Assembly (NCBI GenBank): GCA_947505055.1
Contig: CANNLO010000333.1
Coordinates: 1-5,443, forward strand
Origin: Methylococcaceae bacterium
Lineage (GTDB): Bacteria; Pseudomonadota; Gammaproteobacteria; Methylococcales; Methylomonadaceae
Reading direction: 5' to 3'
Length of the DNA: 5,443 bases
In this document: positions 1-5,443 of the stretch, piece by piece
Position numbering within the stretch: the first letter of the stretch is position 1
Layout of the letters: each line of letters begins with the position of its first letter
The notes under the pieces: generated by a model
The model's database searches: none
Seen by the model: the letters and a program-made list of their open reading frames with translations, nothing else
Told to the model about the DNA's origin: nothing
Position numbers and translations under genes: made by a program

Positions 1-193
1 GGCGCGGCAGAGATGCCGCGCGTTGCCAAAGGGACAGGAGTCCCTTTTGGTAACCTCCTGTTAAAAGCGAGACGCGCAGGATGAAGCGGTAACCGGGTGG
101 CCTTTCTTTTGGATGCTTTTCTTTGGCCATGCAAAGAAAAGTAGCTCGCCTTCGGGTGCGAGAACCCGTATCAAAAACCGTCGCGATAGCGAC
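1..193. repeat. GC-rich multi-hairpin intergenic repeat
   Basis: No credible gene lies in this stretch. It consists of consecutive inverted repeats. An 8-bp stem (2-9 with 14-21) closes a GAGA tetraloop. A stem of about 14 pairs (22-35 with 40-54) has one bulged T at 48, a G-T pair and an AGGA loop. Perfect 10-bp arms CTTTTCTTTG/CAAAGAAAAG lie at 116-125 and 132-141. A C(TTCG)G-capped hairpin lies at 145-162, and a 5-bp stem with a GATA loop at 180-193. The 100-165 block, read on the minus strand, resembles a dispersed intergenic repeat that I recall from gammaproteobacterial genomes, often mis-annotated as a short basic peptide (memory, not searched). The repeat ends about 78 bases before the first gene, marking the left edge of the AT-richer triad. 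A structured RNA on either strand is possible but unproven. Confidence 0.6.
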
Positions 194-270
194 ACAACAA
201 CTGTATACATACTATCTGCGTAACATCAGTTACTAAACCAGAAGCAAAATCACCTAAAAAAACTCTCACA

Positions 271-1587
271 ATGAATCAGTTACTTAAAAAAGGTCAGGTT
301 ATTCAACTGGACAATGGAGAATCTTGCAAAGTTAAAGATTTTCTAGGTTCTGGCGGACAAGGGGAAGTCTATAGTGCTGAGCTGAAAGGCCAGTCTGCTG
401 CCTTAAAATGGTATTTCCCACAAAATGCCACTAATCAACAACATGCCGCATTGGAAGAACTATTAAAAATTGGAACACCAAGTGCAATCTTCTTATTTCC
501 GTTGCACCTGACCTCCTTTAATCCAGGTGCAAGCTTTGGCTATTTAATGCCACTTAGACAGCCTAATTATAAAAACACATCCGATTTACTTAAACGCAGG
601 ATTGAGCCCAGTTTTAGGCATCTTCTGATCGCAACAATTCAACTCGTTGACGGTTTTGCTCAATTACACGCCAAGGGCCTATGCTACCGCGACATCTCAT
701 TTAGTAATTTTTTTATAGACCCTGACACGGGCGATATTTTGATTTGCGATAATGATAATGTCGCAGTTAACAATACTCAAATCACTGGCGTGGTAGGTAC
801 ACCTCGTTTTATGGCACCCGAAATTGTCCGACGTGATGCCAATCCAAACAGCGATAGTGATCGGTTTTCGTTGGCAGTTTTGCTGTTTTATTTGTTGATG
901 CTACATCATCCTTTAGAGGGCAAAAAAGAAGCGGATATTAAATGCATGGATTTGCCCGCCATGAATAAACTTTTTGGATCTGAACCCCTGTTTATTTTTG
1001 ATCCAAATAATACCAGTAACCGTCCAGTTCCGGGCTATCAAGATAATGCCCTTGTCTATTGGCAACTTTATCCACAATTTATCAAAGAGATATTTACACG
1101 TTCGTTTACTAACGGTTTGCGTGATGTTAATAGCCGAGTAAGAGAAAGCGAATGGCTGCGACAGTTGCTACGATTGAAGGATGCAATTATTGATTGTAGC
1201 TGTGGCGCTGAGAATTTTTATGAACAAGAAGCACTAAAGGACAATGACCATATAGCCTGTTGGTCTTGCCAACAACAATTGATCTTGCCACCGCGTATCC
1301 GTATTAAACATAGCCTCCATGAAATGACGGTAATGCTAAACAATAAAGCTGAACTTTATCCTTACCATTTGTACCCTGCACGCAATAACGAGCTATCACC
1401 CGCACTCGCTCAGGTCGTCCAGCATCCACATAACCCTAATATTTGGGGATTAAAAAATTTAAACGACGATCCATGGACATTCACAGAAAACGGCATACTA
1501 AAAACCGTTGAGCATGGTAAAAGCGTAACATTAACAACTGGCATAACTATCAATTTTGGACAAGCAACAGCTGAAATTCGAACTTAA
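271..1587 (+). CDS. Hanks-type Ser/Thr protein kinase of a TerY-P triad, with C-terminal zinc-ribbon-like motif
   Basis: This is a cytoplasmic protein kinase of 438 residues predicted to phosphorylate Ser/Thr on a partner; no membrane segment is seen. The glycine loop GSGGQGEVY is at 26-34, the ATP-anchoring lysine is K46 (AALKW), and E62 or E63 is the candidate helix-C glutamate. The catalytic loop YRDISFSN is at 139-146, with D141 as catalytic base and N146 binding metal. GTPRFMAPE at 176-184 closes the activation segment, and DRFS at 197-200 begins helix F. The DFG triplet reads DND (160-162); the metal-binding Asp is kept but Phe-Gly is lost. After the kinase fold come four cysteines, C309-x-C311-x18-C330-x2-C333, like a zinc ribbon. 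A beta-rich tail at about 350-435 vaguely recalls an FHA fold. The TerY-P kinases are known to carry such a ribbon. The ATG at 271 fits the family N-terminus, but no Shine-Dalgarno precedes it. The gene is followed 18 bases later by the VWA gene. E. coli YegI is a likely relative. Confidence 0.9.
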   Translation: MNQLLKKGQVIQLDNGESCKVKDFLGSGGQGEVYSAELKGQSAALKWYFPQNATNQQHAALEELLKIGTPSAIFLFPLHLTSFNPGASFGYLMPLRQPNYKNTSDLLKRRIEPSFRHLLIATIQLVDGFAQLHAKGLCYRDISFSNFFIDPDTGDILICDNDNVAVNNTQITGVVGTPRFMAPEIVRRDANPNSDSDRFSLAVLLFYLLMLHHPLEGKKEADIKCMDLPAMNKLFGSEPLFIFDPNNTSNRPVPGYQDNALVYWQLYPQFIKEIFTRSFTNGLRDVNSRVRESEWLRQLLRLKDAIIDCSCGAENFYEQEALKDNDHIACWSCQQQLILPPRIRIKHSLHEMTVMLNNKAELYPYHLYPARNNELSPALAQVVQHPHNPNIWGLKNLNDDPWTFTENGILKTVEHGKSVTLTTGITINFGQATAEIRT

Positions 1588-1594
1588 TCTACAA

Positions 1595-1600
1595 CAGGAA
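1595..1600 (+). promoter_or_regulatory. Shine-Dalgarno site for the VWA gene
   Basis: CAGGAA contains AGGA (1596-1599), six bases before the ATG at 1606, inside the 18-base gap after the kinase stop. It supports this start and is the only clear ribosome site in the window; the kinase and sensor kinase starts lack one. Confidence 0.7.
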
Positions 1601-1605
1601 TTATT

Positions 1606-2313
1606 ATGGTAACGCTACAAAAACGCCCAGGCGGGGAATTATCCGCACGCCCCTTACATTTCATCTGGATTGCCGATTGTTCAGGCTCAATGTCTGGAAG
1701 CAAAATACAAGCATTAAATCATGCTATTCGAGAATCCATACCTGCTATGCGAGATGTTGCCGCAGAAAACGTTAACGCTAATGTACTCGTACGTGCGGTT
1801 AAATTTTCTTCGGGCGCACAATGGCATATTGCAAAAGAAACACCTATTGATGAATTTACCTGGCAGGATTTGTCGGCTGATGGTGTAACTGATATGGGGA
1901 CAGCCTTTAAATTAGTTGCAGACCAACTCCGGATGCCGCCGATGACGGAGCGTGGTTTACCGCCAGTTCTGGTTCTAATTACCGATGGGCAGCCAACCGA
2001 TAGTTATAAAGATGGACTGTCAGAAATAATGAAATTGCCTTGGGGTAAAAAAGCAGTGCGCGTTGGTATAGCCATCGGAGACGATGCCGATACCGATGTA
2101 CTACAAGACTTTATAGGCAATAAAGAACTACCCCCACTAAAAGCAAATAACGCCCAACAATTGGTTCAATATATTAAATGGGTTTCGACGGCGATACTCA
2201 AAGCAGCATCTCAACCGCCAAGTCAGCTCACGGATAGTTCAAGCAATAATGTGCCGATACCTCCTACACCCCAAGTCACGGTTGATCCAAATTCATCGGC
2301 GGACGTATGGTAG
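1606..2313 (+). CDS. terY: TerY-like von Willebrand factor A (VWA) domain protein
   Basis: This 235-residue cytoplasmic protein has a VWA fold that binds a divalent metal and probably scaffolds or is modified by the neighbouring kinase and phosphatase. The MIDAS is complete: D24-x-S26-x-S28 (DCSGSMS), T95 (VTDMG) and D127 (ITDGQPTD). The opening strand PLHFIWIADCSGSM and the strand VLVLITDG are typical of TerY/YegL proteins, whose length is close to this one. The VWA fold occupies roughly 15-198. The tail from about 203 to 235 is rich in Pro, Ser and Asn and looks disordered. No signal peptide or membrane helix is seen, which argues against a secreted adhesin-type VWA protein. Its position between a kinase and a PP2C gene is diagnostic of the TerY-P triad. 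Its last seven bases overlap the phosphatase start. The symbol is given by family resemblance, since no terABCDEZ genes are in the window. Confidence 0.88.
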   Translation: MVTLQKRPGGELSARPLHFIWIADCSGSMSGSKIQALNHAIRESIPAMRDVAAENVNANVLVRAVKFSSGAQWHIAKETPIDEFTWQDLSADGVTDMGTAFKLVADQLRMPPMTERGLPPVLVLITDGQPTDSYKDGLSEIMKLPWGKKAVRVGIAIGDDADTDVLQDFIGNKELPPLKANNAQQLVQYIKWVSTAILKAASQPPSQLTDSSSNNVPIPPTPQVTVDPNSSADVW

Positions 2314-3098
2314 CTTGGTCAGTTATATCTGAAAGTGTTCGCGGGGCAAGCCATCTTCGCAATGGCTTTCCAAACCAGGAGGCCGTAAAAATTGATCAAG
2401 CCGTTATCAATAACTTTCCTATCATTGTGGCTGTTGCTGATGGCCATGGTAGCGCAAAGTGTACCCATAGTGATTTGGGATCACAGTTTGCTGTGGAATC
2501 CGCTATTGAAATGGTCAAACAAATTTATGCTTCTCCGGACTTATCCCTACCACAACTGCGAAACTTGGCAGAAAACGTACCTAAAGCCATTCTGCGCAGT
2601 TGGCAGGAAAAAGTCAGCGCATATATTGAGGGGGATGTCCAGCTACAAGTAGTCAGTGCAAATCCCTATTTGCCTTTTGGCACAACATTATTAGTTACCT
2701 GTATATTGGAAAACGCTATTTTATTTTGGCAAATTGGTGATGGTGACATTGCTGTCATCAAAGTTGATGGCACAACAGCAATGCCAATTCCAGTCGATGA
2801 ACGCTTATTGGGGAATGAAACGACCTCTCTATGCAAAGAAAAAGCCTTAGATGATTTCCAATCGGTTTTTTTACCCATTATTGAAAGTCCACCACAAGCA
2901 ATTTTTTTAGCTAGTGATGGCTACAAAAATTCATTTACTCATCCCGATGGCTTTAATCAAGCACTAAGGGATATTTATGGTTTCATAAAAACCGAAGGTG
3001 CCGACTGGGTACAAAATAATTTAGCTGATTGGTTGAATGAAGCGTCACGAGATGGTAGCGGCGATGATATTAGTTTGGCCATAATTTATCATGAGTAA
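2307..3098 (+). CDS. PP2C-family (PPM) Ser/Thr protein phosphatase of the TerY-P triad
   Basis: This 263-residue metal-dependent phosphatase is predicted to remove the phosphate placed by the upstream kinase. PP2C signatures appear in order: N23-Q24-E25 near the N-terminus (the NQD position, with Glu for Asp), VADGHGS at 43-49 with metal ligand D45, FGTTLLV at 124-130, GDGDIAV at 144-150, LASDG at 201-205 with D204, and GDDIS at 252-256 with D253 and D254. All expected acidic metal ligands are therefore present and the enzyme is likely active. There is no signal peptide or membrane segment. Length and layout resemble the compact E. coli PphC (YegK) type. The ATG at 2307 overlaps the VWA stop by seven bases (ATGGTAG), so translation is probably coupled; only a weak GGCGGA precedes it. 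No clear terminator follows the stop. Confidence 0.9.
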   Translation: MVAWSVISESVRGASHLRNGFPNQEAVKIDQAVINNFPIIVAVADGHGSAKCTHSDLGSQFAVESAIEMVKQIYASPDLSLPQLRNLAENVPKAILRSWQEKVSAYIEGDVQLQVVSANPYLPFGTTLLVTCILENAILFWQIGDGDIAVIKVDGTTAMPIPVDERLLGNETTSLCKEKALDDFQSVFLPIIESPPQAIFLASDGYKNSFTHPDGFNQALRDIYGFIKTEGADWVQNNLADWLNEASRDGSGDDISLAIIYHE

Positions 3099-3155
3099 AA
3101 AAATGCTAGATAGCTAACTGAATAAGATTTGATTTTTACATATGGATAATTGATA

Positions 3156-3350
3156 TTACCCAGCCTGTAATCTCTGCAATTCTTCATAAGCTATTTGATT
3201 AGCCTTAATAAACAGCTTAGTCCGTAACGCCTTGTGTTTTATCTTCAGACATTCCTGCTTGAACAATGCATAGATTGACATGAAGTCTTGGTTGTTCTGG
3301 GTAGTTACCCTGTGGATTGGTGACTTTGCCCCCCGTTGGATTTTAATGAC
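3156..3350 (-). pseudogene. Transposase C-terminal remnant
   Basis: The minus strand is open from just below a stop at 3351-3353 to a TAA at 3156-3158. The last 50 codons read like a real protein C-terminus: a stretch with QDFMSIYALFKQECLKIKH, then ALRTKLFIKANQIAYEEL and LQRLQAG before the stop. An amphipathic Lys-rich ending of this kind resembles DDE-type transposase C-termini as I remember them. I cannot assign an IS family without a search. No start codon or upstream catalytic domain exists in frame, so it is a fragment. An adjacent minus-strand fragment in another frame lies upstream and may or may not belong to the same ancestral gene. Confidence 0.4.
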
Positions 3351-3502
3351 TTATGGAACTCGCGCATGTCCAAAATAACGATAGGCAACATCGCTTCATC
3401 TTCTGCCCCGACCTCTGCTCGCCAAACAAGAGGGCCGCTATGCTCAGACTGTCGTTTACCCCCTCGGTCTTTTGTATCACATTCGTCCAACAACGACTGC
3501 GC
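3305..3502 (-). pseudogene. Unidentified broken coding fragment, frame-shifted against the transposase-like remnant
   Basis: The frame is open between a TAA at 3503-3505 and a TAA at 3305-3307, about 65 codons, with only a TTG (3491-3493) as a possible start and no ribosome site. The peptide has a plausibly coding stretch: LLDECDTKDRGGKRQSEHSG, then PLVWRAEVGAEDEAMLP, then IVILDMREF. The VILDMREF string faintly recalls the first acidic motif of XPF/ERCC4-type nucleases, but too little remains to claim this. The region is more GC-rich than the AT-rich flanks of the spacer, which also suggests old coding sequence. It lies inside the 11-bp inverted repeats and overlaps the start of the transposase-like remnant in another frame. 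It is probably not expressed as a working protein. Confidence 0.3.
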
Positions 3503-3523
3503 TTAAGTGTTATATTTTTTTCA

Positions 3524-3540
3524 AACTGAATTATTCAGTT
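3524..3540. promoter_or_regulatory. Perfect 17-bp palindrome upstream of the sensor kinase
   Basis: AACTGAAT and ATTCAGTT form 8-bp arms around a single central T. The site ends 33 bases before the sensor kinase ATG, so it could be a dimer-binding operator for that gene. It overlaps the right-hand 11-bp inverted repeat, so it could equally be the structured end of a mobile element. It is not a good terminator because the loop is only one base. Confidence 0.35.
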
Positions 3541-3573
3541 ATTTTGTAATGACTTTTATCTCTCCAACACCTC

Positions 3574-5355
3574 ATGAATTTCCGTCTTAAAACCATTCTC
3601 GGCATCGCTTGCATCGAAGCCTTGCTATTACTGGCCCTAGTAATTAGTAGCCTAGTCTATTTACGCGACTCCAACGAACAGGAACTCCAACGCCGTGCAG
3701 CTATGGCGGCCACCCTTTTTGCCACGGCCACCAAGGATGCCGTGCTGTCAACCGATCTGGCGCGACTCGAACAACTGGCAGCTGATCTTTTGAAAAACCC
3801 AGGGCTGCTTTATGTGCGTATAGCGGATAATGAACGGCTGCTGGTACAAGCCGGTTCAACTGACGTTTTGCAACGGCCATTCCGGGCCGATGATAAACTG
3901 GATTTGGTTGATGACGGAATTTACGACGCTTACGCATCCATCCGCGAAGCAGGCCAGGACTACGGGAGGATAGAACTGGGGTTATCCATCGAAGCCATCC
4001 AAGCCGTAATAAATGAGGCGAGGCAGCGCATTATTAGTCTTGCTGTATTAGAAATGACCTTGGTTGCGCTGTTTTCGTGGTTATTAGGCGGTTATCTGAC
4101 CCGTCAACTGAGCGATTTGGAAAAAGCCTCAAACAATGTAACTCAGGGCGAGTTCCACCCTAAGCTGCCGGTGCGGGGCAACGATGAACTGGCCCGGGTC
4201 GCCAAGGCGTTTAATAGCATGTCAGAGCGTCTGGGTGTTACTTATCGCGCCTTACAAGTGGCGCTGGCCGATGCAAGGCAACGGGGAGAGCATTTACAAA
4301 CAGTGGTGGATTCGGTGCTGGACGGCCTAGTCGCCATTGATATCAAAGGCTCGATTACCTTATTCAGTCGATCAGCTGAGCAGATTTTTGGTTACCTTTC
4401 CGAAGAGGTCATCGGTCATAATGTCAATATGCTGATGCCGGAACCTTACCACAGCGCCCACGACCACTACCTGAAAAACCTCCGGGATACCGGCCAAAAA
4501 AGTATTATTGGTATAATCCGGGAAGTACAAGGTCTCCGTAAAGATGGGACTATTTTCCCAATGGATTTATCGATTACCGAACTGCGCACAGCAGGCGAAA
4601 AAGGCTATATCGGCCTAGTGCGTGATATTTCAGAACCCAAGCAGCTAAGCGAAAGGTTACGGGCCAATGAAAGCATGAAAAAAGCCATGTTGGAATCCAG
4701 TCTGGATGCCATTATTACTGTCGACAGTGATGGCCGAATTTGTGATTTCAATCAACCGGTATCGACCATCTTTGGCTATACGCTGAATGAAATAACCGGC
4801 GAATTAATGGCTGAACTGTTTATGACTGAGAAATATCGAACAGCGTTTTGGCAAGGTCTTCAGTGTTGCTTGAATAGCGGTGAAAGGCGCGCACTGGGAC
4901 GTCGCATAGAAATCAGTGGACTGCGTCGTTCGGGCGCAGAGTTCCCGATGGAACTAAACTTCACGCCAATATGCCTCAACGAGCATACTTTTTTTGTCGT
5001 ATTTTTACGGGATATTAGCGAGATCAAAGCCTCGGAGCAGGCCTTGCGCCTCGGTCAAATACAGGCAGAACAGGCAAACCAGGTTAAGTCCCAGTTTCTA
5101 GCGATAATGAGCCACGAAATTCGAACACCCCTCAACATCATCCTGGGTACTCAGGATCTGTTGGCTGACACCACTCTGGACGCCACCCAACAAAAACACT
5201 TAAAACTGGCAAGAGATGCCGGAAAATCCTTGCTAAACCTGATCAATGACATTTTGGATTTAACCAAAGTTGAGGCCGAAAAGCTGGAATTGGAAACCAC
5301 CGTCTTTGATCCAGTAACCGTGGTCGAAGATGTCTTGCAACTGGTGGATAAGTAG
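3574..5355 (+). CDS. Membrane sensor histidine kinase, PAS-PAS-HisKA, lacking its ATPase domain
   Basis: The 593-residue product is an inner-membrane sensor. Membrane helix 1 is at about 8-30, a periplasmic domain at about 31-152, helix 2 at about 153-173 and HAMP at about 174-225. PAS1 (about 238-355) is FixL-like: relative to Bradyrhizobium FixL, H296 aligns with the haem-ligating H200, R316 with R220, and I311, L332 and I334 with the distal I215, L236 and I238. Oxygen or another gas is thus a likely signal. PAS2 spans about 365-482 and a short coiled linker about 482-505. HisKA follows with the H-box SHEIRTPLN and phospho-acceptor H514. The frame stops at residue 593, soon after HisKA, with no N, G1 or G2 box, so the protein cannot autophosphorylate unaided. 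Related kinases continue into HATPase_c and often receiver domains, so this is probably a truncated gene. The ATG at 3574 starts directly before helix 1 but has no clear ribosome site. Its GC content is visibly higher than that of the triad. Confidence 0.85.
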   Translation: MNFRLKTILGIACIEALLLLALVISSLVYLRDSNEQELQRRAAMAATLFATATKDAVLSTDLARLEQLAADLLKNPGLLYVRIADNERLLVQAGSTDVLQRPFRADDKLDLVDDGIYDAYASIREAGQDYGRIELGLSIEAIQAVINEARQRIISLAVLEMTLVALFSWLLGGYLTRQLSDLEKASNNVTQGEFHPKLPVRGNDELARVAKAFNSMSERLGVTYRALQVALADARQRGEHLQTVVDSVLDGLVAIDIKGSITLFSRSAEQIFGYLSEEVIGHNVNMLMPEPYHSAHDHYLKNLRDTGQKSIIGIIREVQGLRKDGTIFPMDLSITELRTAGEKGYIGLVRDISEPKQLSERLRANESMKKAMLESSLDAIITVDSDGRICDFNQPVSTIFGYTLNEITGELMAELFMTEKYRTAFWQGLQCCLNSGERRALGRRIEISGLRRSGAEFPMELNFTPICLNEHTFFVVFLRDISEIKASEQALRLGQIQAEQANQVKSQFLAIMSHEIRTPLNIILGTQDLLADTTLDATQQKHLKLARDAGKSLLNLINDILDLTKVEAEKLELETTVFDPVTVVEDVLQLVDK

Positions 5356-5443
5356 GTGGTCAAAAGTCTTTTAACAAAAACTAATTAAAGCAATCGCTTA
5401 CCATATTAGCATTTGAAGCCACTTTATATGCCTTACATGCTGA
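5356..5443. other. AT-rich sequence after the truncated kinase; no gene seen
   Basis: Coding character stops at about 5350. None of the three forward frames resumes a histidine-kinase ATPase domain. AAAAG-T-CTTTT at 5362-5372 is a small inverted repeat, too tight to be a terminator. A minus-strand frame is open from the window edge down to a stop at 5381-5383, but 20 codons are too few to call. Confidence 0.4.

Larger units (their letters stand above)
3115..3541. repeat. Remnant element bounded by an 11-bp inverted repeat
   Basis: TAACTGAATAA at 3115-3125 is repeated in exact inverted orientation as TTATTCAGTTA at 3531-3541. Between the copies lie two minus-strand coding fragments in different frames. 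This fits a decayed or internally deleted insertion element with short terminal inverted repeats. I see no matching target-site duplication outside the arms, and the match is short and AT-rich, so chance is not excluded. It fills most of the 475-base gap between the phosphatase and the sensor kinase. Confidence 0.35.

Noticed and set aside
100..165. Small basic peptide encoded by the repeat on the minus strand
   Set aside because: The sequence is dominated by inverted repeats, has no ribosome site, and resembles a known kind of mis-annotated intergenic repeat.
1..193. CRISPR array
   Set aside because: The hairpins differ from each other, and there are no regularly spaced direct repeats with spacers.
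202..215. TGTATACA palindrome and TACTAT as a possible promoter -10 for the kinase
   Set aside because: Only four of six bases match the consensus and no acceptable -35 lies 16-18 bases upstream.
2392..2652. 86-codon plus-strand reading frame
   Set aside because: It lies inside the phosphatase gene in another frame, while the phosphatase frame carries all PP2C motifs.
2666..2878. 70-codon minus-strand reading frame
   Set aside because: It is antisense to the PP2C gene and shows no protein-like motif.
3099..3155. Rho-independent terminator for the triad
   Set aside because: No GC-rich stem followed by a T run was found after the phosphatase stop.
3701..3937. 78-codon minus-strand reading frame
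   Set aside because: It is antisense to the sensor kinase's periplasmic region, a shadow of GC-rich codons.
5151..5363. 70-codon minus-strand reading frame
   Set aside because: It is Ser/Thr-rich low-complexity sequence opposite the HisKA domain, a shadow.
5381..5443. Possible end of a convergent minus-strand gene
   Set aside because: Only 20 codons lie in the window, with no recognisable motif.

Overview
The window is bacterial and reads like a gammaproteobacterial accessory region. A methanotroph-type (Methylococcales-like) host is a weak guess. It rests on the style of the GC-rich intergenic repeat at the left end and on the multi-PAS sensor kinase at the right; no rRNA, tRNA or housekeeping marker is present to confirm it.

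Layout: positions 1-193 hold a GC-rich, hairpin-dense, non-coding repeat. Positions 271-3098 hold three tightly packed plus-strand genes: a Hanks-type Ser/Thr protein kinase with a C-terminal four-cysteine motif and a beta-rich tail, a TerY-like von Willebrand A (VWA) protein with an intact metal-ion-dependent adhesion site (MIDAS), and a PP2C-family phosphatase. This kinase/VWA/PP2C set matches the 'TerY-P' phosphorylation triad, which has been linked to Ter-type stress response and to anti-phage defence; E. coli YegI/YegL/YegK(PphC) is a related set. It is the main biological system here.

Positions 3099-3573 are a scrambled spacer. On the minus strand they carry two broken coding fragments in different frames, one resembling a transposase C-terminus. 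Both lie between an 11-bp inverted repeat at 3115-3125 and 3531-3541. A perfect 17-bp palindrome overlaps the right copy, 33 bases before the next gene.

Positions 3574-5355 encode a membrane sensor histidine kinase: two membrane segments flanking a periplasmic domain, HAMP, a FixL-like PAS domain with the haem-pocket residues in register, a second PAS, and HisKA with an intact H-box. The reading frame stops just after HisKA, with no ATP-binding catalytic domain. The protein is therefore truncated or split. The last 88 bases show no recognisable gene.

Working model (inference): the kinase and PP2C phosphatase add and remove phosphate on a shared target, with the VWA protein as metal-dependent scaffold or substrate. 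No nuclease, toxin or membrane effector is visible in the window. The sensor kinase is separated from the triad by mobile-element debris and differs in base composition, so it is probably unrelated to it.
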